Counted from the stretch's first letter, positions 54,172-62,834 are shown. The stretch is DNA of 64,000 nt from Mariprofundus sp. NF (GCF_013387455.1 NZ_VWNC01000003.1:248001-312000), one strand, 5' to 3'. The notes: generated from the letters alone by a model not told the origin. Numbers and translations: made by a program.

Positions 54172-56140
54172 GTTGCTCCTTTAACCAGATAAATTCATCG
54201 CGATATTTCGCTGCATCTTCAAAGCGCAGGTCGGCAGCGGCTTCGGTCATCAGCCGCTCCAGCTCAAGCATGCGCATCTTTTTATCAGCCGCTGTTGTCG
54301 GCTCAGCCTCGGCCACCACTGGAATCTGAGCGTAATCGAGCTCATACACCGAACCGAGAATATCCTTGATCTCCGACTTGACGGTGGTTGGCGTAATGCC
54401 ATGCTCGGCATTGTAAGCCAGCTGTTTTTCACGCCTGCGTTCGGTCTCATCCATGGCCCGTTGCATTGAGCGGGTCACTTTGTCGGCATAGAGAATCACC
54501 CGCCCCTCAACATTGCGCGCTGCGCGGCCAATGGTCTGGGTCAGTGATCGTTCAGAGCGCAAAAACCCCTCTTTATCGGCATCGAACACCGTCACCAGAG
54601 CCACCTCCGGCAGATCAAGCCCTTCGCGCAACAGGTTGATACCGATCAACACATCAAATACCCCGAGCCTGAGATCACGCAGAATCTCCATGCGCTCCAC
54701 GGTATCAATATCGGAGTGCAGGTAGCGCACCTTCATATCGAGATTATTCAGATATTCAGTCAGATCCTCGGCCATACGTTTGGTCAGGCAAGTGGCCAAT
54801 ACACGGAAGCCGGACGCTATCACCTCACCCGCCACGGAGATGAAATCATCCACCTGTCTCGTTGCAGGCCGCACCTCAATCTCAGGATCAACAAGGCCGG
54901 TCGGTCGGATAATCTGTTCTACGATCACACCCTCACACTTCTCCAGCTCATAGTTGCTCGGCGTGGCCGATACATAGATCGCCTGCGGCACCACCGCCTC
55001 AAACTCATGAAACTGCAATGGCCTGTTATCCAGTGCCGAAGGCAGCCGGAAACCGAAATCAACCAGAGTCTGTTTACGCGAACGGTCACCTTTGAACATG
55101 CCACCGATCTGCGGCACGGTGACATGCGACTCATCCAGCATCACCAGTGCATTGTTGGGCAGGTAATCAAGCAGCGTCGGTGGTGCTTTACCCTGCGGGC
55201 TACCGGTGAGATGGCGTGAATAGTTCTCAACACCCGTGCAGTAACCCACCTCCTGAATCATCTCCAGATCAAAGATAGTTCGCTGCTCCAGCCTTTGCGC
55301 CTCCACCAGCTTGTTCTGGTCATAAAGCTCGGCCAATCGCTCTGCCAGCTCATCGCGAATCGCATCCATCGCTTTGACCAGCTGATCACGCGGTGTGACA
55401 AAGTGGCTTTTGGGGAACACGGTGTATTTATGAAGGCTTTCGATGCGCCTGCCGGTCAACGGATCAAAGCTGCTGATCGCATCCACCTCATCGCCGAAAA
55501 ATTCAACACGCACCGCAAAATCTTCGGCATGAGCCGGAAACAGTTCGAGCACATCACCACGCAAACGGAAGGTGCCGCGATGAAAATCGGTATCGTTGCG
55601 CTGGTACTGCAGCTCAACCAGTTTATTGATCGCAACACGCTGATCCACTTCTCGCCCCACCTCGAAATAGAGCAACATGCCTGCATAGGCTTCGGGACTG
55701 CCAAGGCCATAGATGCAGGATACCGAGGCGACAATAATCACATCCTCGCGCTCCAGCAGTGCCCGCGTAGCAGCATGGCGCATGCGGTCGATCTGCTCAT
55801 TGATCGCACTATCCTTCTCGATATAGGTATCACTCGATGGCACATAGGCTTCAGGCTGGTAGTAGTCGTAGTAGGAGACAAAATACTCCACGGCATTATT
55901 GGGGAAGAACTGTTTAAATTCACCGTAGAGCTGCGCAGCCAAGGTCTTGTTCGGAGCCATAATCAGGGTCGGCTTCTGGGTTCTCTCGATCAGGCAGGCC
56001 ATGGTATAGGTCTTGCCCGAACCGGTCACACCCAGCAGCGTCTGATGACGACTGCCAGCTTCGACACCCGTAACAAGCTCTGCAATCGCCTGTGGCTGAT
56101 CACCACGTGGCTCAAAATCTCCGGCAAGTTCAAAACGCAT
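54158..56140 (-). CDS. uvrB: Excinuclease ABC subunit B
   Basis: UvrB, 660 aa, damage-verifying helicase-like subunit of nucleotide excision repair. Walker [15 protein letters not shown]; beta-hairpin [35 protein letters not shown]; helicase motifs [16 protein letters not shown] and [14 protein letters not shown] with [10 protein letters not shown]-terminal UVR motif (about 620-655) that contacts UvrC. No LexA-like box upstream that I can see. The minus-strand terminator of the preceding small gene lies 55 bases before the start. Confidence 0.97.
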   Translation of the reverse strand: MRFELAGDFEPRGDQPQAIAELVTGVEAGSRHQTLLGVTGSGKTYTMACLIERTQKPTLIMAPNKTLAAQLYGEFKQFFPNNAVEYFVSYYDYYQPEAYVPSSDTYIEKDSAINEQIDRMRHAATRALLEREDVIIVASVSCIYGLGSPEAYAGMLLYFEVGREVDQRVAINKLVELQYQRNDTDFHRGTFRLRGDVLELFPAHAEDFAVRVEFFGDEVDAISSFDPLTGRRIESLHKYTVFPKSHFVTPRDQLVKAMDAIRDELAERLAELYDQNKLVEAQRLEQRTIFDLEMIQEVGYCTGVENYSRHLTGSPQGKAPPTLLDYLPNNALVMLDESHVTVPQIGGMFKGDRSRKQTLVDFGFRLPSALDNRPLQFHEFEAVVPQAIYVSATPSNYELEKCEGVIVEQIIRPTGLVDPEIEVRPATRQVDDFISVAGEVIASGFRVLATCLTKRMAEDLTEYLNNLDMKVRYLHSDIDTVERMEILRDLRLGVFDVLIGINLLREGLDLPEVALVTVFDADKEGFLRSERSLTQTIGRAARNVEGRVILYADKVTRSMQRAMDETERRREKQLAYNAEHGITPTTVKSEIKDILGSVYELDYAQIPVVAEAEPTTAADKKMRMLELERLMTEAAADLRFEDAAKYRDEFIWLKEQHVYG

Positions 56141-56194
56141 CAGGCAACTATAACCCCGAAGATAGAGGACGCCAGCCCCGTTTTAAGAAACGCA

Positions 56195-56223
56195 TAAAAA
56201 AGGGGCTTTGCGAACAAAGCCCC
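56195..56223 (-). terminator. Rho-independent terminator after the small secreted gene
   Basis: On the minus strand, stem GGGGCTTTG/CAAAGCCCC with loop TTCG followed by TTTTTTATG. It lies 42 bases beyond the stop of the gene at 56265-56633 and upstream of uvrB. Confidence 0.9.
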
Positions 56224-56264
56224 TGATCATTTGTAGCGTTTCAGCGCTATTGTTACAGCACTGT

Positions 56265-56633
56265 TTATCGACTGGTTGGACGGTTGCGCTTTTCTGCCGC
56301 TCTTTTCAGGCGCTCAGCATACGGACTACTTTTTGCAGCTTCCGGCTTGGCATATTCAGCGTGCGTATTGGATTTTGACCCTTTGCTAGCGTGGTCACGA
56401 GAATCACTGCTTTTATCATCACTACCGTGATCCCTTTTGACCTGTTTCGTTTTGTACTTGTTACTCTTCTCGTAGTGTTTTTGGCGATCCTTATCCCTAT
56501 TGTTCTCATGTTTCATCATCTCTTTGTATTTATTGCTGTTCTCGAAACGGCTCTTGTCAGGATCAGCCATAGAGGGGGCTGCGTTGACACTAATCGCAAA
56601 CACCATCGCCAGCATGCTTAGTAAATATTTCAT
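56265..56633 (-). CDS. Small secreted charged protein, paralogue 1
   Basis: A 122-aa protein not recognised. Signal peptide of about 23 residues (MKYLLSMLAMVFAISVNA), mature part without cysteine, very rich in K, R, D, S, N and H, probably disordered. Repeats of NKYK (SNKYKEMMKHE and SNKYKTKQVKRD) are visible. The signal region closely resembles that of the next gene upstream (56829), so the two are paralogues. AAGGAG ribosome site precedes ATG; own terminator follows. Confidence 0.72.
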   Translation of the reverse strand: MKYLLSMLAMVFAISVNAAPSMADPDKSRFENSNKYKEMMKHENNRDKDRQKHYEKSNKYKTKQVKRDHGSDDKSSDSRDHASKGSKSNTHAEYAKPEAAKSSPYAERLKRAAEKRNRPTSR

Positions 56634-56774
56634 TCTAAATCTCCTTGTTATTGCAAACATCTCTCATTCGGTCGCATTAATCTAAGCGAGTAAGTGCAAA
56701 GCTGTAATGCTTTTTCTCCACCCCATAGTGCATATAACGCAACCCGTGACCGTGAATAAGGTCACGATATAGCA
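56634..56774. other. Intergenic region with GTGACC/GGTCAC inverted repeat
   Basis: Contains the promoter region of the small gene starting at 56633. GTGACC (56746-56751) and GGTCAC (56760-56765) form a 6-bp inverted repeat with 8-base spacer that could be an operator or a weak hairpin. Nothing else recognised. Confidence 0.35.
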
Positions 56775-56806
56775 AGAAAAAGGCCCTGCGTTAGCAGAGC
56801 CTCTTT
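56775..56806 (-). terminator. Rho-independent terminator after paralogue 2
   Basis: On the minus strand, GAGGCTCTGC/GCAGGGCCT imperfect stem with loop TAAC followed by TTTTTC, 22 bases after the stop of the gene at 56829-57104. Confidence 0.8.
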
Positions 56807-56828
56807 ATAAATATTGAATATCTTCAGA

Positions 56829-57104
56829 TCAGTAAAACGGCCACCAATCTGGAAAGGTGCGGTCTGCAGGGGCATTACGATTGTCCGGACGACGCACGTC
56901 GCGGGTATCGACACCACTGCGCTGATAATCGCGCCGGTCAGATTTAACCTTGCTGCGGCTATCACTGCTGCTGTCATCACTTCTTTTATCTTTGCTGCGG
57001 CTATCGCTGCTGCGGGAGTCATTGCTCTTGGAATCAGCCATAGCCGGTGCCACATTCAGCGACAACGCAAACACCATAGCCAGAACCATTGAAAATATTT
57101 TCAT
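56829..57104 (-). CDS. Small secreted charged protein, paralogue 2
   Basis: A 91-aa exported protein of unknown function. Signal peptide of about 24 residues (MKIFSMVLAMVFALSLN, ending AMA) akin to that of 56265-56633. The mature part is dominated by S, D, R and K with SDSR/SKDKR repeats (about 27-55), then a basic stretch and an aromatic end FPDWWPFY. No cysteine. Composition implies a disordered, polyionic protein. A ribosome site (AAGGAGGAG) precedes ATG. Own terminator follows. Confidence 0.7.
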   Translation of the reverse strand: MKIFSMVLAMVFALSLNVAPAMADSKSNDSRSSDSRSKDKRSDDSSSDSRSKVKSDRRDYQRSGVDTRDVRRPDNRNAPADRTFPDWWPFY

Positions 57105-57229
57105 TATTTCTCCTCCTTCCTGTTCAACAACTGTCCCAAAACCCTGGTGCAGTCACTGTTATCGACGGCGATACTCGATCACACCACCACCAACTACAAC
57201 CCTTTAAAACTCACTGCAAAGGGTGAATT

Positions 57230-57940
57230 TCACCCTTTAACGTAGTGCAGAAACTGACTGATACGACCGGCTTTGATGCCGCGCTGTTCAAACTTGGTCT
57301 CTGGACGATCCGCGTCGCGCTCGATAAAACCGCCAACACCGGCCACATTGGTTAACTCCGGTGTGGCATCAAGAATATCACGCATCCACTCAGCCAGATC
57401 AGGTTTGTCGGTCGCCAGTTTGATAAAACCACCCGGCTTCAGACGCGTCACCATCAGGGCTGCAAAATCTTTCTGGATAATACGCCGTTTATGGTGGCGT
57501 GCTTTCGGCCATGGATCGGGATGATTGACAAAGATTCCGTCGAGCTGCCCCTCTTCCACCTGATTGGTCAATACAAACTGGGCAGGCAGCTGGGTAATAC
57601 GACAGCGCTCAATAAAACCGGCATCATCCATACGACAGACCGCTTTAGCGACACCCGGCAGATAGATCTCCACTCCGATCAGCAGCCACTCCGGATGGGT
57701 TTGGGCCAGATGCACCAGAAAATCACCATTGCCAAAACCGATCTCCATCACCAGTGGTGCATTCTCGGGAAGATCAGCATCAGCCAATGTCTTCTCTTTG
57801 GGCAGACCGATCACAGGCAGCCACTTGAGCAGTCGCGCCTCCTGACCATCGGTCACAAAGCCATTTTTGCGCCCGTGTGTACGCATCTCATGTTGAATAA
57901 ATTGATCACGGAACTCTTTGGACAATCGCATGCGCCGCAT
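57230..57940 (-). CDS. trmB: tRNA (guanine-N7-)-methyltransferase
   Basis: TrmB, 236 aa, makes m7G46 in tRNA using SAM. SAM site LVMEIGFGNGDFLVHLA; LIGVEIYLPGVAKAV; the family hallmark FVNHPDPWPKARHHKRRII; and the C-terminal PETKFEQRG, GRISQFLHYV. Start at 57940 chosen for length; ATG three codons later is possible. Divergent from the next small secreted gene. Confidence 0.95.
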   Translation of the reverse strand: MRRMRLSKEFRDQFIQHEMRTHGRKNGFVTDGQEARLLKWLPVIGLPKEKTLADADLPENAPLVMEIGFGNGDFLVHLAQTHPEWLLIGVEIYLPGVAKAVCRMDDAGFIERCRITQLPAQFVLTNQVEEGQLDGIFVNHPDPWPKARHHKRRIIQKDFAALMVTRLKPGGFIKLATDKPDLAEWMRDILDATPELTNVAGVGGFIERDADRPETKFEQRGIKAGRISQFLHYVKG

Positions 57941-57988
57941 GGTACGGCCTGAAAAGCGTTAGCCAATAGAAAACTGTCTTGGGGATGT

Positions 57989-58000
57989 CACATTAATGTG
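57989..58000. promoter_or_regulatory. Palindrome CACATTAATGTG in promoter of small secreted gene
   Basis: A perfect 12-bp palindrome lying between a TTGGGG-like -35 (57979-57984) and a TAATAT -10 (58001-58006), 31 bases before the start at 58031. Such placement fits a repressor operator. The regulator is unknown. Confidence 0.4.
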
Positions 58001-58030
58001 TAATATACGAAAAAAACTGGGAGAACGTTC

Positions 58031-58357
58031 ATGTTGAGAAAAATTCTATTGGCAGCCACAGCCCTGCTTTTTACCGCCACAACTGCATCCGCAGCCGAGT
58101 ACGCTTATGTCATTGATCACGGCACACCGGGTGTGATCTCCAGCGAGAGTAAAATGGCCCGTATTGTTCTGGTCGGCTCCGGTGACTGCTCTAAGATTCC
58201 CTATGAGGTAATTACCGACGGTGTAAAATCACTTTCGGGCACCATGAATCTCAGCAAACCACTCTCGCTACCGCTGGATCTGACCACTGTAGGCCTCTCC
58301 TGCTCAGCTGAAGGGGTAAAAGCGGTAATCAATCGTAAGGGTGACGGGCTGTTTTAA
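58031..58357 (+). CDS. Small secreted hypothetical protein
   Basis: A 108-aa exported protein. Signal peptide of about 21 residues ending ASA, mature part of about 87 residues with two cysteines (GSGDCSKIP and LSCSAEG) that could form a disulphide. Not recognised. A GGGAG ribosome site precedes ATG. Stands alone, with a palindromic promoter element upstream and a 15-base palindrome downstream. Confidence 0.68.
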   Translation: MLRKILLAATALLFTATTASAAEYAYVIDHGTPGVISSESKMARIVLVGSGDCSKIPYEVITDGVKSLSGTMNLSKPLSLPLDLTTVGLSCSAEGVKAVINRKGDGLF

Positions 58358-58370
58358 CCTGAAACCATCT

Positions 58371-58385
58371 CCATCATAATGATGG
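58371..58385. promoter_or_regulatory. Palindrome CCATCATAATGATGG
   Basis: Arms CCATCAT and ATGATGG around one A, 14 bases after the preceding stop and 83 bases before ybjQ. It lacks a T-run and a usable loop, so an operator is likelier than a terminator. Confidence 0.35.
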
Positions 58386-58467
58386 AAAATGACACGGTGA
58401 TAACATCTAAATTTGAAAGATTTAAAATTAAAGTAACTGTTCAATTATATGATAGAAAGGAGCGACT

Positions 58468-58788
58468 ATGCTGTTAAGTACCACCCCCACCATCGAAGGA
58501 AAAACCATCAGCGACTACAAAGGTGTTGTTGTCGGTGAAGCGATTCTCGGTGCCAATATCTTCCGTGACCTGTTTGCGAGCGTCCGCGACATCGTCGGTG
58601 GCCGTTCAGGTGCCTATGAGAAAGAGATGGCCAAAGCCCGTGAAATCGCCTTTAGCGAAATTGAGGCACGTGCCACAGAACTGGGTGCTAATGCCATTGT
58701 CGGCATTGATCTCGACTATGAGGTGGTCGGCAAGGATGGCAGCATGATGATGGTCAGCATCAGCGGCACAGCAGTTTCACTTAGTTAA
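58468..58788 (+). CDS. YbjQ/UPF0145 family protein
   Basis: A 106-aa YbjQ-family protein, soluble, forming ring oligomers in structures of relatives; function unknown. Motifs: [61 protein letters not shown] in parts and a beta-rich end. AAAGGAG ribosome site before ATG. Length typical. Confidence 0.9.
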   Translation: MLLSTTPTIEGKTISDYKGVVVGEAILGANIFRDLFASVRDIVGGRSGAYEKEMAKAREIAFSEIEARATELGANAIVGIDLDYEVVGKDGSMMMVSISGTAVSLS

Positions 58789-58796
58789 AAGCAACT

Positions 58797-58888
58797 CACC
58801 ACAGAGATCACGAAGAGATAATCCCCTGAGGAACGAAGAAAGCGTTGAGTAAATTAATTCTTCGTGCTCTTCGTGTACTTCGTGGTGA
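58797..58888. repeat. Imperfect inverted repeat of CTTCGTG type
   Basis: Left arm (58797-58819, TCACCACAGAGATCACGAAG) pairs imperfectly with right arm (58859-58888, containing TCTTCGTGTACTTCGTGGTG) around about 40 bases. The right arm repeats CTTCGTG three times. This resembles dispersed intergenic palindromes seen in many proteobacteria. It lies between the end of ybjQ and the end of a convergent DJ-1 gene. Confidence 0.6.
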
Positions 58889-58893
58889 ATAAA

Positions 58894-59448
58894 TCAAGCT
58901 ACAATTGAAACGCTTATCTCTTCGGCTTTTGCCTCACCGCACAGCCGTGCAATCAGGCGCAGGGAGAACGCCACTGCGGTTCCCGCACCTCTACTGGTGA
59001 TGAGAAAGTCATCCTCAACCACAGCGTCATTCACATAAACCGATGAGGGCTGCAGCGCCTCCATCTCAGGCTGACATGCAGGATAGGATGTAACCCGTCG
59101 TCCGCCGGTGATGCCGTAAGCAGCCAGTGCAGTCGGTGCGGCACAGATCGCGGCAATGGTTTTGCGCTCAGCCCTTAAACGCTCAACCAGAGCTTTTACA
59201 TTGGCATCATCACGCAACAGATGTGCATTGGGCAGTCCTCCCGGCAGCACCACCATATCCCAATCCCGGTTTATCACATCAGACAGTGCGGCATCAGCCG
59301 CCATGGTAATATTGGAGCGACCAACCACCGCTTTGCCATCCAGACTTGCAGTACAAACCTCAACACCGGCACGTCTGAGCAGATCTACCACCGCGACAAA
59401 CTCAACCTCTTCTACACCTGTAGTAAATGGAACCAGTACATTTATCAT
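58894..59448 (-). CDS. DJ-1/PfpI family protein (YajL-like)
   Basis: A 184-aa DJ-1 superfamily protein. The elbow cysteine is in TIAAICAAPTALAAYG, the family glutamate in TTGVEEVEFVAVVDLLRRAG, and VVLPGGLPNAHLLRD is typical of YajL/DJ-1. Proposed roles are stress chaperone or deglycase; the latter is debated. Starts 3 bases after the TrpD2-like gene ends, so likely cotranscribed. Confidence 0.9.
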   Translation of the reverse strand: MINVLVPFTTGVEEVEFVAVVDLLRRAGVEVCTASLDGKAVVGRSNITMAADAALSDVINRDWDMVVLPGGLPNAHLLRDDANVKALVERLRAERKTIAAICAAPTALAAYGITGGRRVTSYPACQPEMEALQPSSVYVNDAVVEDDFLITSRGAGTAVAFSLRLIARLCGEAKAEEISVSIVA

Positions 59449-59451
59449 TAC

Positions 59452-60399
59452 CTACTCCTCCTCTCTCCAGCCATCGGGAAATTCACCTGATGATGCCCAG
59501 TTCATCGCCTCCAGCATACGTGCTACAACAACTGCCTCTCGTCCTTCCAGCGGTTTGTGTAACATGGTGATGGACTCCTTGTGCAGAAGATTGAGATCCA
59601 TCACCTCTTTCGGATAGGGGAGCAGACCAGCCTCTGCAAAAGAGATTCGACTGATCTGATCACCCTGCTGTTTTACAACCACCTTCTGGCGATCGGCATA
59701 GAGTTCAGGCTCCCCCTCCGCGCCCATAAAGATCAGTGATCGATTTTGTCCGAGCAGAGTGTTGGCACCTGCCATATAATCGGCATAAGGGGTATGAAAG
59801 AAACCGTTGAGCTGGCCTGCACAGCGCAGCGGATTCAACAGTCGTGCCACACTGTTGGCGAAAGAACGAACGCCAAGCCTTGGCCGCAGGCCATAGATGC
59901 GCATCAGATCAGGGCAAAGCTCTGCCAGATCAGTGTAAACAATGCCGTCAGCTGCCAACAGATCGGCAGCTTCAACCAGTGAACCTGCTCGTTGCACACC
60001 TGCATCTCTAAGCACCTGCCATGCCGTAATACGCCCATCAATCGCTTCAACACCGTGCACAAACACAGGAATACCGGCATCACGCGCCTGCAGTGCGGCC
60101 ACCAGATAGGCGTGCCCCGCCCTGCGTTTGCCCGCATAACAGGGCAGATCAACCGCCCCTGCCGGTGCTACCGTCGTGCCAAAACCATCCATATGCAGAC
60201 GTGCCGCTTCAACAAAACCGGCCAGCTCATCCGAGCACTCCCCTTTCATGCGCTGGGCAATCAGGAATGCGCCGAGCTGCAGCTCATCGGCATCCACAGC
60301 CAGAAGCTGATCAAAGACAAGCGTCGCCTCCTGCTGAGTGAGGTTTTGTGAGCCGTTTTTACCGCGTGCCACGCGAGAGATCAGGGGTGAAATATCCAT
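59452..60399 (-). CDS. TrpD2/YbiB-like glycosyl transferase family 3 protein
   Basis: A 315-aa protein of the anthranilate phosphoribosyltransferase fold (TrpD2, YbiB). N-terminal helical domain with NLTQQEATLVFDQLL, QLGAFLIAQRMKGE; the phosphate loop is altered (VDLPCYAGKRRAGHAYL) against the GTGGD of true TrpD. YbiB is reported to bind DNA rather than act in tryptophan synthesis, and no trp genes are near. Start uncertain: ATG at 60399 or 60420. Divergent from the amidotransferase gene. Confidence 0.8.
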   Translation of the reverse strand: MDISPLISRVARGKNGSQNLTQQEATLVFDQLLAVDADELQLGAFLIAQRMKGECSDELAGFVEAARLHMDGFGTTVAPAGAVDLPCYAGKRRAGHAYLVAALQARDAGIPVFVHGVEAIDGRITAWQVLRDAGVQRAGSLVEAADLLAADGIVYTDLAELCPDLMRIYGLRPRLGVRSFANSVARLLNPLRCAGQLNGFFHTPYADYMAGANTLLGQNRSLIFMGAEGEPELYADRQKVVVKQQGDQISRISFAEAGLLPYPKEVMDLNLLHKESITMLHKPLEGREAVVVARMLEAMNWASSGEFPDGWREEE

Positions 60400-60440
60400 A
60401 TGCGACTTGTACCACATCACCCAGTTGCTATGCTAGCAAC

Positions 60441-61139
60441 ATGCACTTTCTCGTGATTCAACATCTCGATATCGAGCCACCCGCCCTGATCGGTGAGGTG
60501 ATCAGAGCAGCAGGCCACAACCTGACCACAATTCATCTCGATCAGGGAGAGCAACTGCCCGCTTCGCTCGCCGACTTTAACGGCTGCATCATCATGGGTG
60601 GCCCGCAATCGGCCAATGATCAGAGTGATTACATCCGGGCTGAACTTGCATGGGTTAAACAGGCCCTTGCTGAAGAGCTGCCGATGCTCGGCATCTGCCT
60701 TGGCGCACAGATCATGGCCAGAGCTGCCGGAGCTCAAATCATACCCTCCCCTGTTCGTGAGCTGGGCTGGTTTCCGGTTTATCACACGGTTGAGAGTGAA
60801 GGTGATGCCCTCTTCGCTGCCATGCCGGAAGGGCTGGCTGTGTTCCAGTGGCACGGAGAAACATTCTCACTGACCGATGCCATGAAGCTTGTCGCCAGCC
60901 ACCCGCAGGTGCCCGCACAGGCTTTCCGGCTGGGCAGAGGCCAGTACGGCCTGCAGTTTCATGTTGAAGTGGATGAATCGATTATCGAGGCATGGATTGC
61001 GCACGGTGAAAGTGAATGTGAAACCCTCGGCATCGAAGGTATCAGCCTGCTGCACAGAGAGACATCGCTCTACCTGGAATCGATGCAGCACTACTGCAGA
61101 GATATGGTCAGCAGCTGGTTAAAAGAGATCCGGGTTTAA
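60441..61139 (+). CDS. Class I glutamine amidotransferase (GuaA-like, stand-alone)
   Basis: A 232-aa stand-alone GATase. Catalytic cysteine in LGICLGAQIMARAAGA, histidine and glutamate in LQFHVEVDES; GGPQSANDQSDY is the oxyanion region. WHGETFSLTDAMKLVAS is typical of the group often labelled GMP synthase-like. Partner and substrate unknown. It starts 41 bases from the divergent TrpD2-like gene. Confidence 0.86.
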   Translation: MHFLVIQHLDIEPPALIGEVIRAAGHNLTTIHLDQGEQLPASLADFNGCIIMGGPQSANDQSDYIRAELAWVKQALAEELPMLGICLGAQIMARAAGAQIIPSPVRELGWFPVYHTVESEGDALFAAMPEGLAVFQWHGETFSLTDAMKLVASHPQVPAQAFRLGRGQYGLQFHVEVDESIIEAWIAHGESECETLGIEGISLLHRETSLYLESMQHYCRDMVSSWLKEIRV

Positions 61140-61174
61140 CTGCCAAGACCATCCCCTGTTTCACCATCTCATGC

Positions 61175-61201
61175 TTTAGCTTTTGCTATTTTCACCGATA
61201 T
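61175..61201 (+). promoter_or_regulatory. Sigma-28 (FliA)-like promoter before the PilZ gene
   Basis: TTTAGCTT, 11 bases, ACCGATAT compares with the FliA consensus TAAAGTTT-N11-GCCGATAA at 5 of 8 and 6 of 8 positions with exact spacing. It lies about 70 bases upstream of the PilZ gene start. A fliA gene is present at 11079, and PilZ motility brakes are often late flagellar genes. Confidence 0.45.
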
Positions 61202-61277
61202 TTACTTTTTAGGCATATATCCTGCTTGTAAGAATACGAGTACAGATTAAATCAGGGGGAAGGCTCTGCAATCGAAA

Positions 61278-62438
61278 ATGAAACAGACGGCGCAATTTGC
61301 CGCCATGGTCAATGCGCTGAAAGCGATTCTCGGCGACGAGCATCCGTTGGCTATTGCTCAGTTGGCGCGCCATATCTGTCGGCAGGAGACCAAGCAGCCA
61401 CTGGATAAAACGGTGGCTAACCTGTTGCACTGTGGCTACAGCATCGCCCAGCTTCTCTCTGCGCTGTTGCAGTGCGAAAGCAGGCGCATGAAAACACTCT
61501 TTTCCGGTCACTCTGCACTGCCCCTGAAGGTTCAGCTCGATGATCTGCGTCAAACTATCCACGCCTTTAATGAGATTCAGGATACGGTCATGGAGGTTGG
61601 CGAGCACTATCTGACAGATGCACAGGCACGCAATATTCGCGGTGCAGCACGTCTTCCCGACAATAGTGAAGATCGCATCTCCGAATATGATGGCATGAGC
61701 AGTGAAGAGATCGAAGCAATTCGCCAGCAGGCAATCACAGAATCGCTGGAGGTATGGTGCAAAAGCCGCAGCATTCGTCTGTTCAACCAGTTCCGGGGTA
61801 TCCCGATTAACGCCTCAGCACATCTGCTGGGTAAAGGAAAAGATAAAATCCGAATCTCACTGGATCGTGAGGTGGCCAAGGTGTATGCCAGCCATCCCGA
61901 AAAAAACAGGGCATTCCTGAGCTGCCCCAATGGTGAGCAGCAGATCACCACCTCTATTATTAAATATGAACCCGGCAGCATCACCTTGCAGATGGAAGAT
62001 GTCTCCCCCTCTTATGTCGAAAAACGGCGCAATCTGGGTGTTCAGGTTGCTGAAAACATCCGGGTTAAACTCTCCTATAAAGGCCGAAGCAGAGGCAAGG
62101 CACAACTGTATGATGTATCAATCAGTGGCTTTGGTTTTATTGTCCAACAGAGCAGTGATACACCTGTACCCAATAGTGGTGAAGAGCTCGATTGTGAATT
62201 CATGTTGAGCGGTGAGAGGATCAGGGCAAGCGGCTGGATACGCTGGCAACAGAATCATGATGGCATGTTGCGTCTGGGCATGGAGTTAAAATCAGACCGG
62301 GGCCTGCAACAGATTCTTCAACAGGAGATTTTCCGGCTGCAGCGCTCCATTATCGTGGCCATGAACGAGATCGATATCCCCAAAGAGCTGCGTGATGCAC
62401 TGCCATCAAGTAGTACTACTCCTATTCCGGAAGCGTAA
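61278..62438 (+). CDS. PilZ domain protein with unrecognised N-terminal region
   Basis: A 386-aa cytosolic protein. The N-terminal 245 residues are mostly helical and not recognised. A PilZ domain follows (about 248-350): EKRRNLGVQV in place of the RxxxR motif (second Arg appears to be Gly) and an intact DVSISGFGF (DxSxxG). c-di-GMP binding is therefore uncertain. By analogy with YcgR it may link c-di-GMP to motility, supported by the FliA-like promoter. GGGGGAAGG lies rather far (about 11 bases) from ATG, so the start is tentative. Confidence 0.78.
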   Translation: MKQTAQFAAMVNALKAILGDEHPLAIAQLARHICRQETKQPLDKTVANLLHCGYSIAQLLSALLQCESRRMKTLFSGHSALPLKVQLDDLRQTIHAFNEIQDTVMEVGEHYLTDAQARNIRGAARLPDNSEDRISEYDGMSSEEIEAIRQQAITESLEVWCKSRSIRLFNQFRGIPINASAHLLGKGKDKIRISLDREVAKVYASHPEKNRAFLSCPNGEQQITTSIIKYEPGSITLQMEDVSPSYVEKRRNLGVQVAENIRVKLSYKGRSRGKAQLYDVSISGFGFIVQQSSDTPVPNSGEELDCEFMLSGERIRASGWIRWQQNHDGMLRLGMELKSDRGLQQILQQEIFRLQRSIIVAMNEIDIPKELRDALPSSSTTPIPEA

Positions 62439-62781
62439 AAAGGTTCGTTACTGATTATTGGGAACAAGTTTTTTGATCCCCTCGCTAGCAGTCTGCCGAA
62501 ACCAATATTCAAAATAATTGAGGCCCCTTAAACCTTGGCCCTCCTGTTCATTTCTTTTGATTCGGGCCGTCCAATGGCCCTCACCCTGCGGGCGGCTATT
62601 CGCCGTCCAAATCTACTATCCTGTAGCTTTGTGATTCAGGGCATCCATGGCCCTCACCCTGTGGGCGTGCTTCACACGTCCCAATCGACACTCCTATCGA
62701 TTGGTGCCACCAAAGAAAGGACAAGTGAATAGTATTTCACTTACAGTGCCTTTGGTTTACTGCACTTCAATTTCAATGAAC
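62439..62781. other. Intergenic region of about 340 bases
   Basis: No gene with a ribosome site or homology. It holds the two REP-like units listed separately, an inverted repeat CAATCGA/TCGATTG (62682-62688 and 62697-62703) and another AAGTGAA/TTCACTT (62723-62742). A 65-codon open frame at 62535 runs through the repeats and is not credible. Confidence 0.6.
62559..62686. repeat. Two tandem REP-like structured units
   Basis: Unit 1 (62559-62613) and unit 2 (62633-62686) share GATTC, TGGCCCTCACCCTG and the CCAATC-type end. Each has two hairpins. The second is GGGCGGC/GCCGTCC in unit 1 and GGGCGTG/CACGTCC in unit 2: three pairs differ between units but keep pairing, and the same G-T wobble is kept. 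This covariation supports selection on structure. Probably a dispersed repeat. Confidence 0.62.
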
Positions 62782-62813
62782 AAAAAAAGGGGCTCCCGAT
62801 GGGAACCCCTTTT
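62782..62813 (-). terminator. Rho-independent terminator of ssb
   Basis: On the minus strand, GGGGTTCCC/GGGAGCCCC stem (one mismatch) with loop ATC followed by seven T, about 22 bases after the ssb stop. Confidence 0.88.
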
Positions 62814-62834
62814 GCATGTAACGTATGAATCGAC

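Noticed and set aside
56141-56200. LexA box upstream of uvrB
   Set aside because: No CTGT-N8-ACAG or close variant is present in this stretch.
62535-62732. A 65-codon frame between the PilZ gene and ssb
   Set aside because: It is made almost wholly of the REP-like units and lacks a ribosome site.
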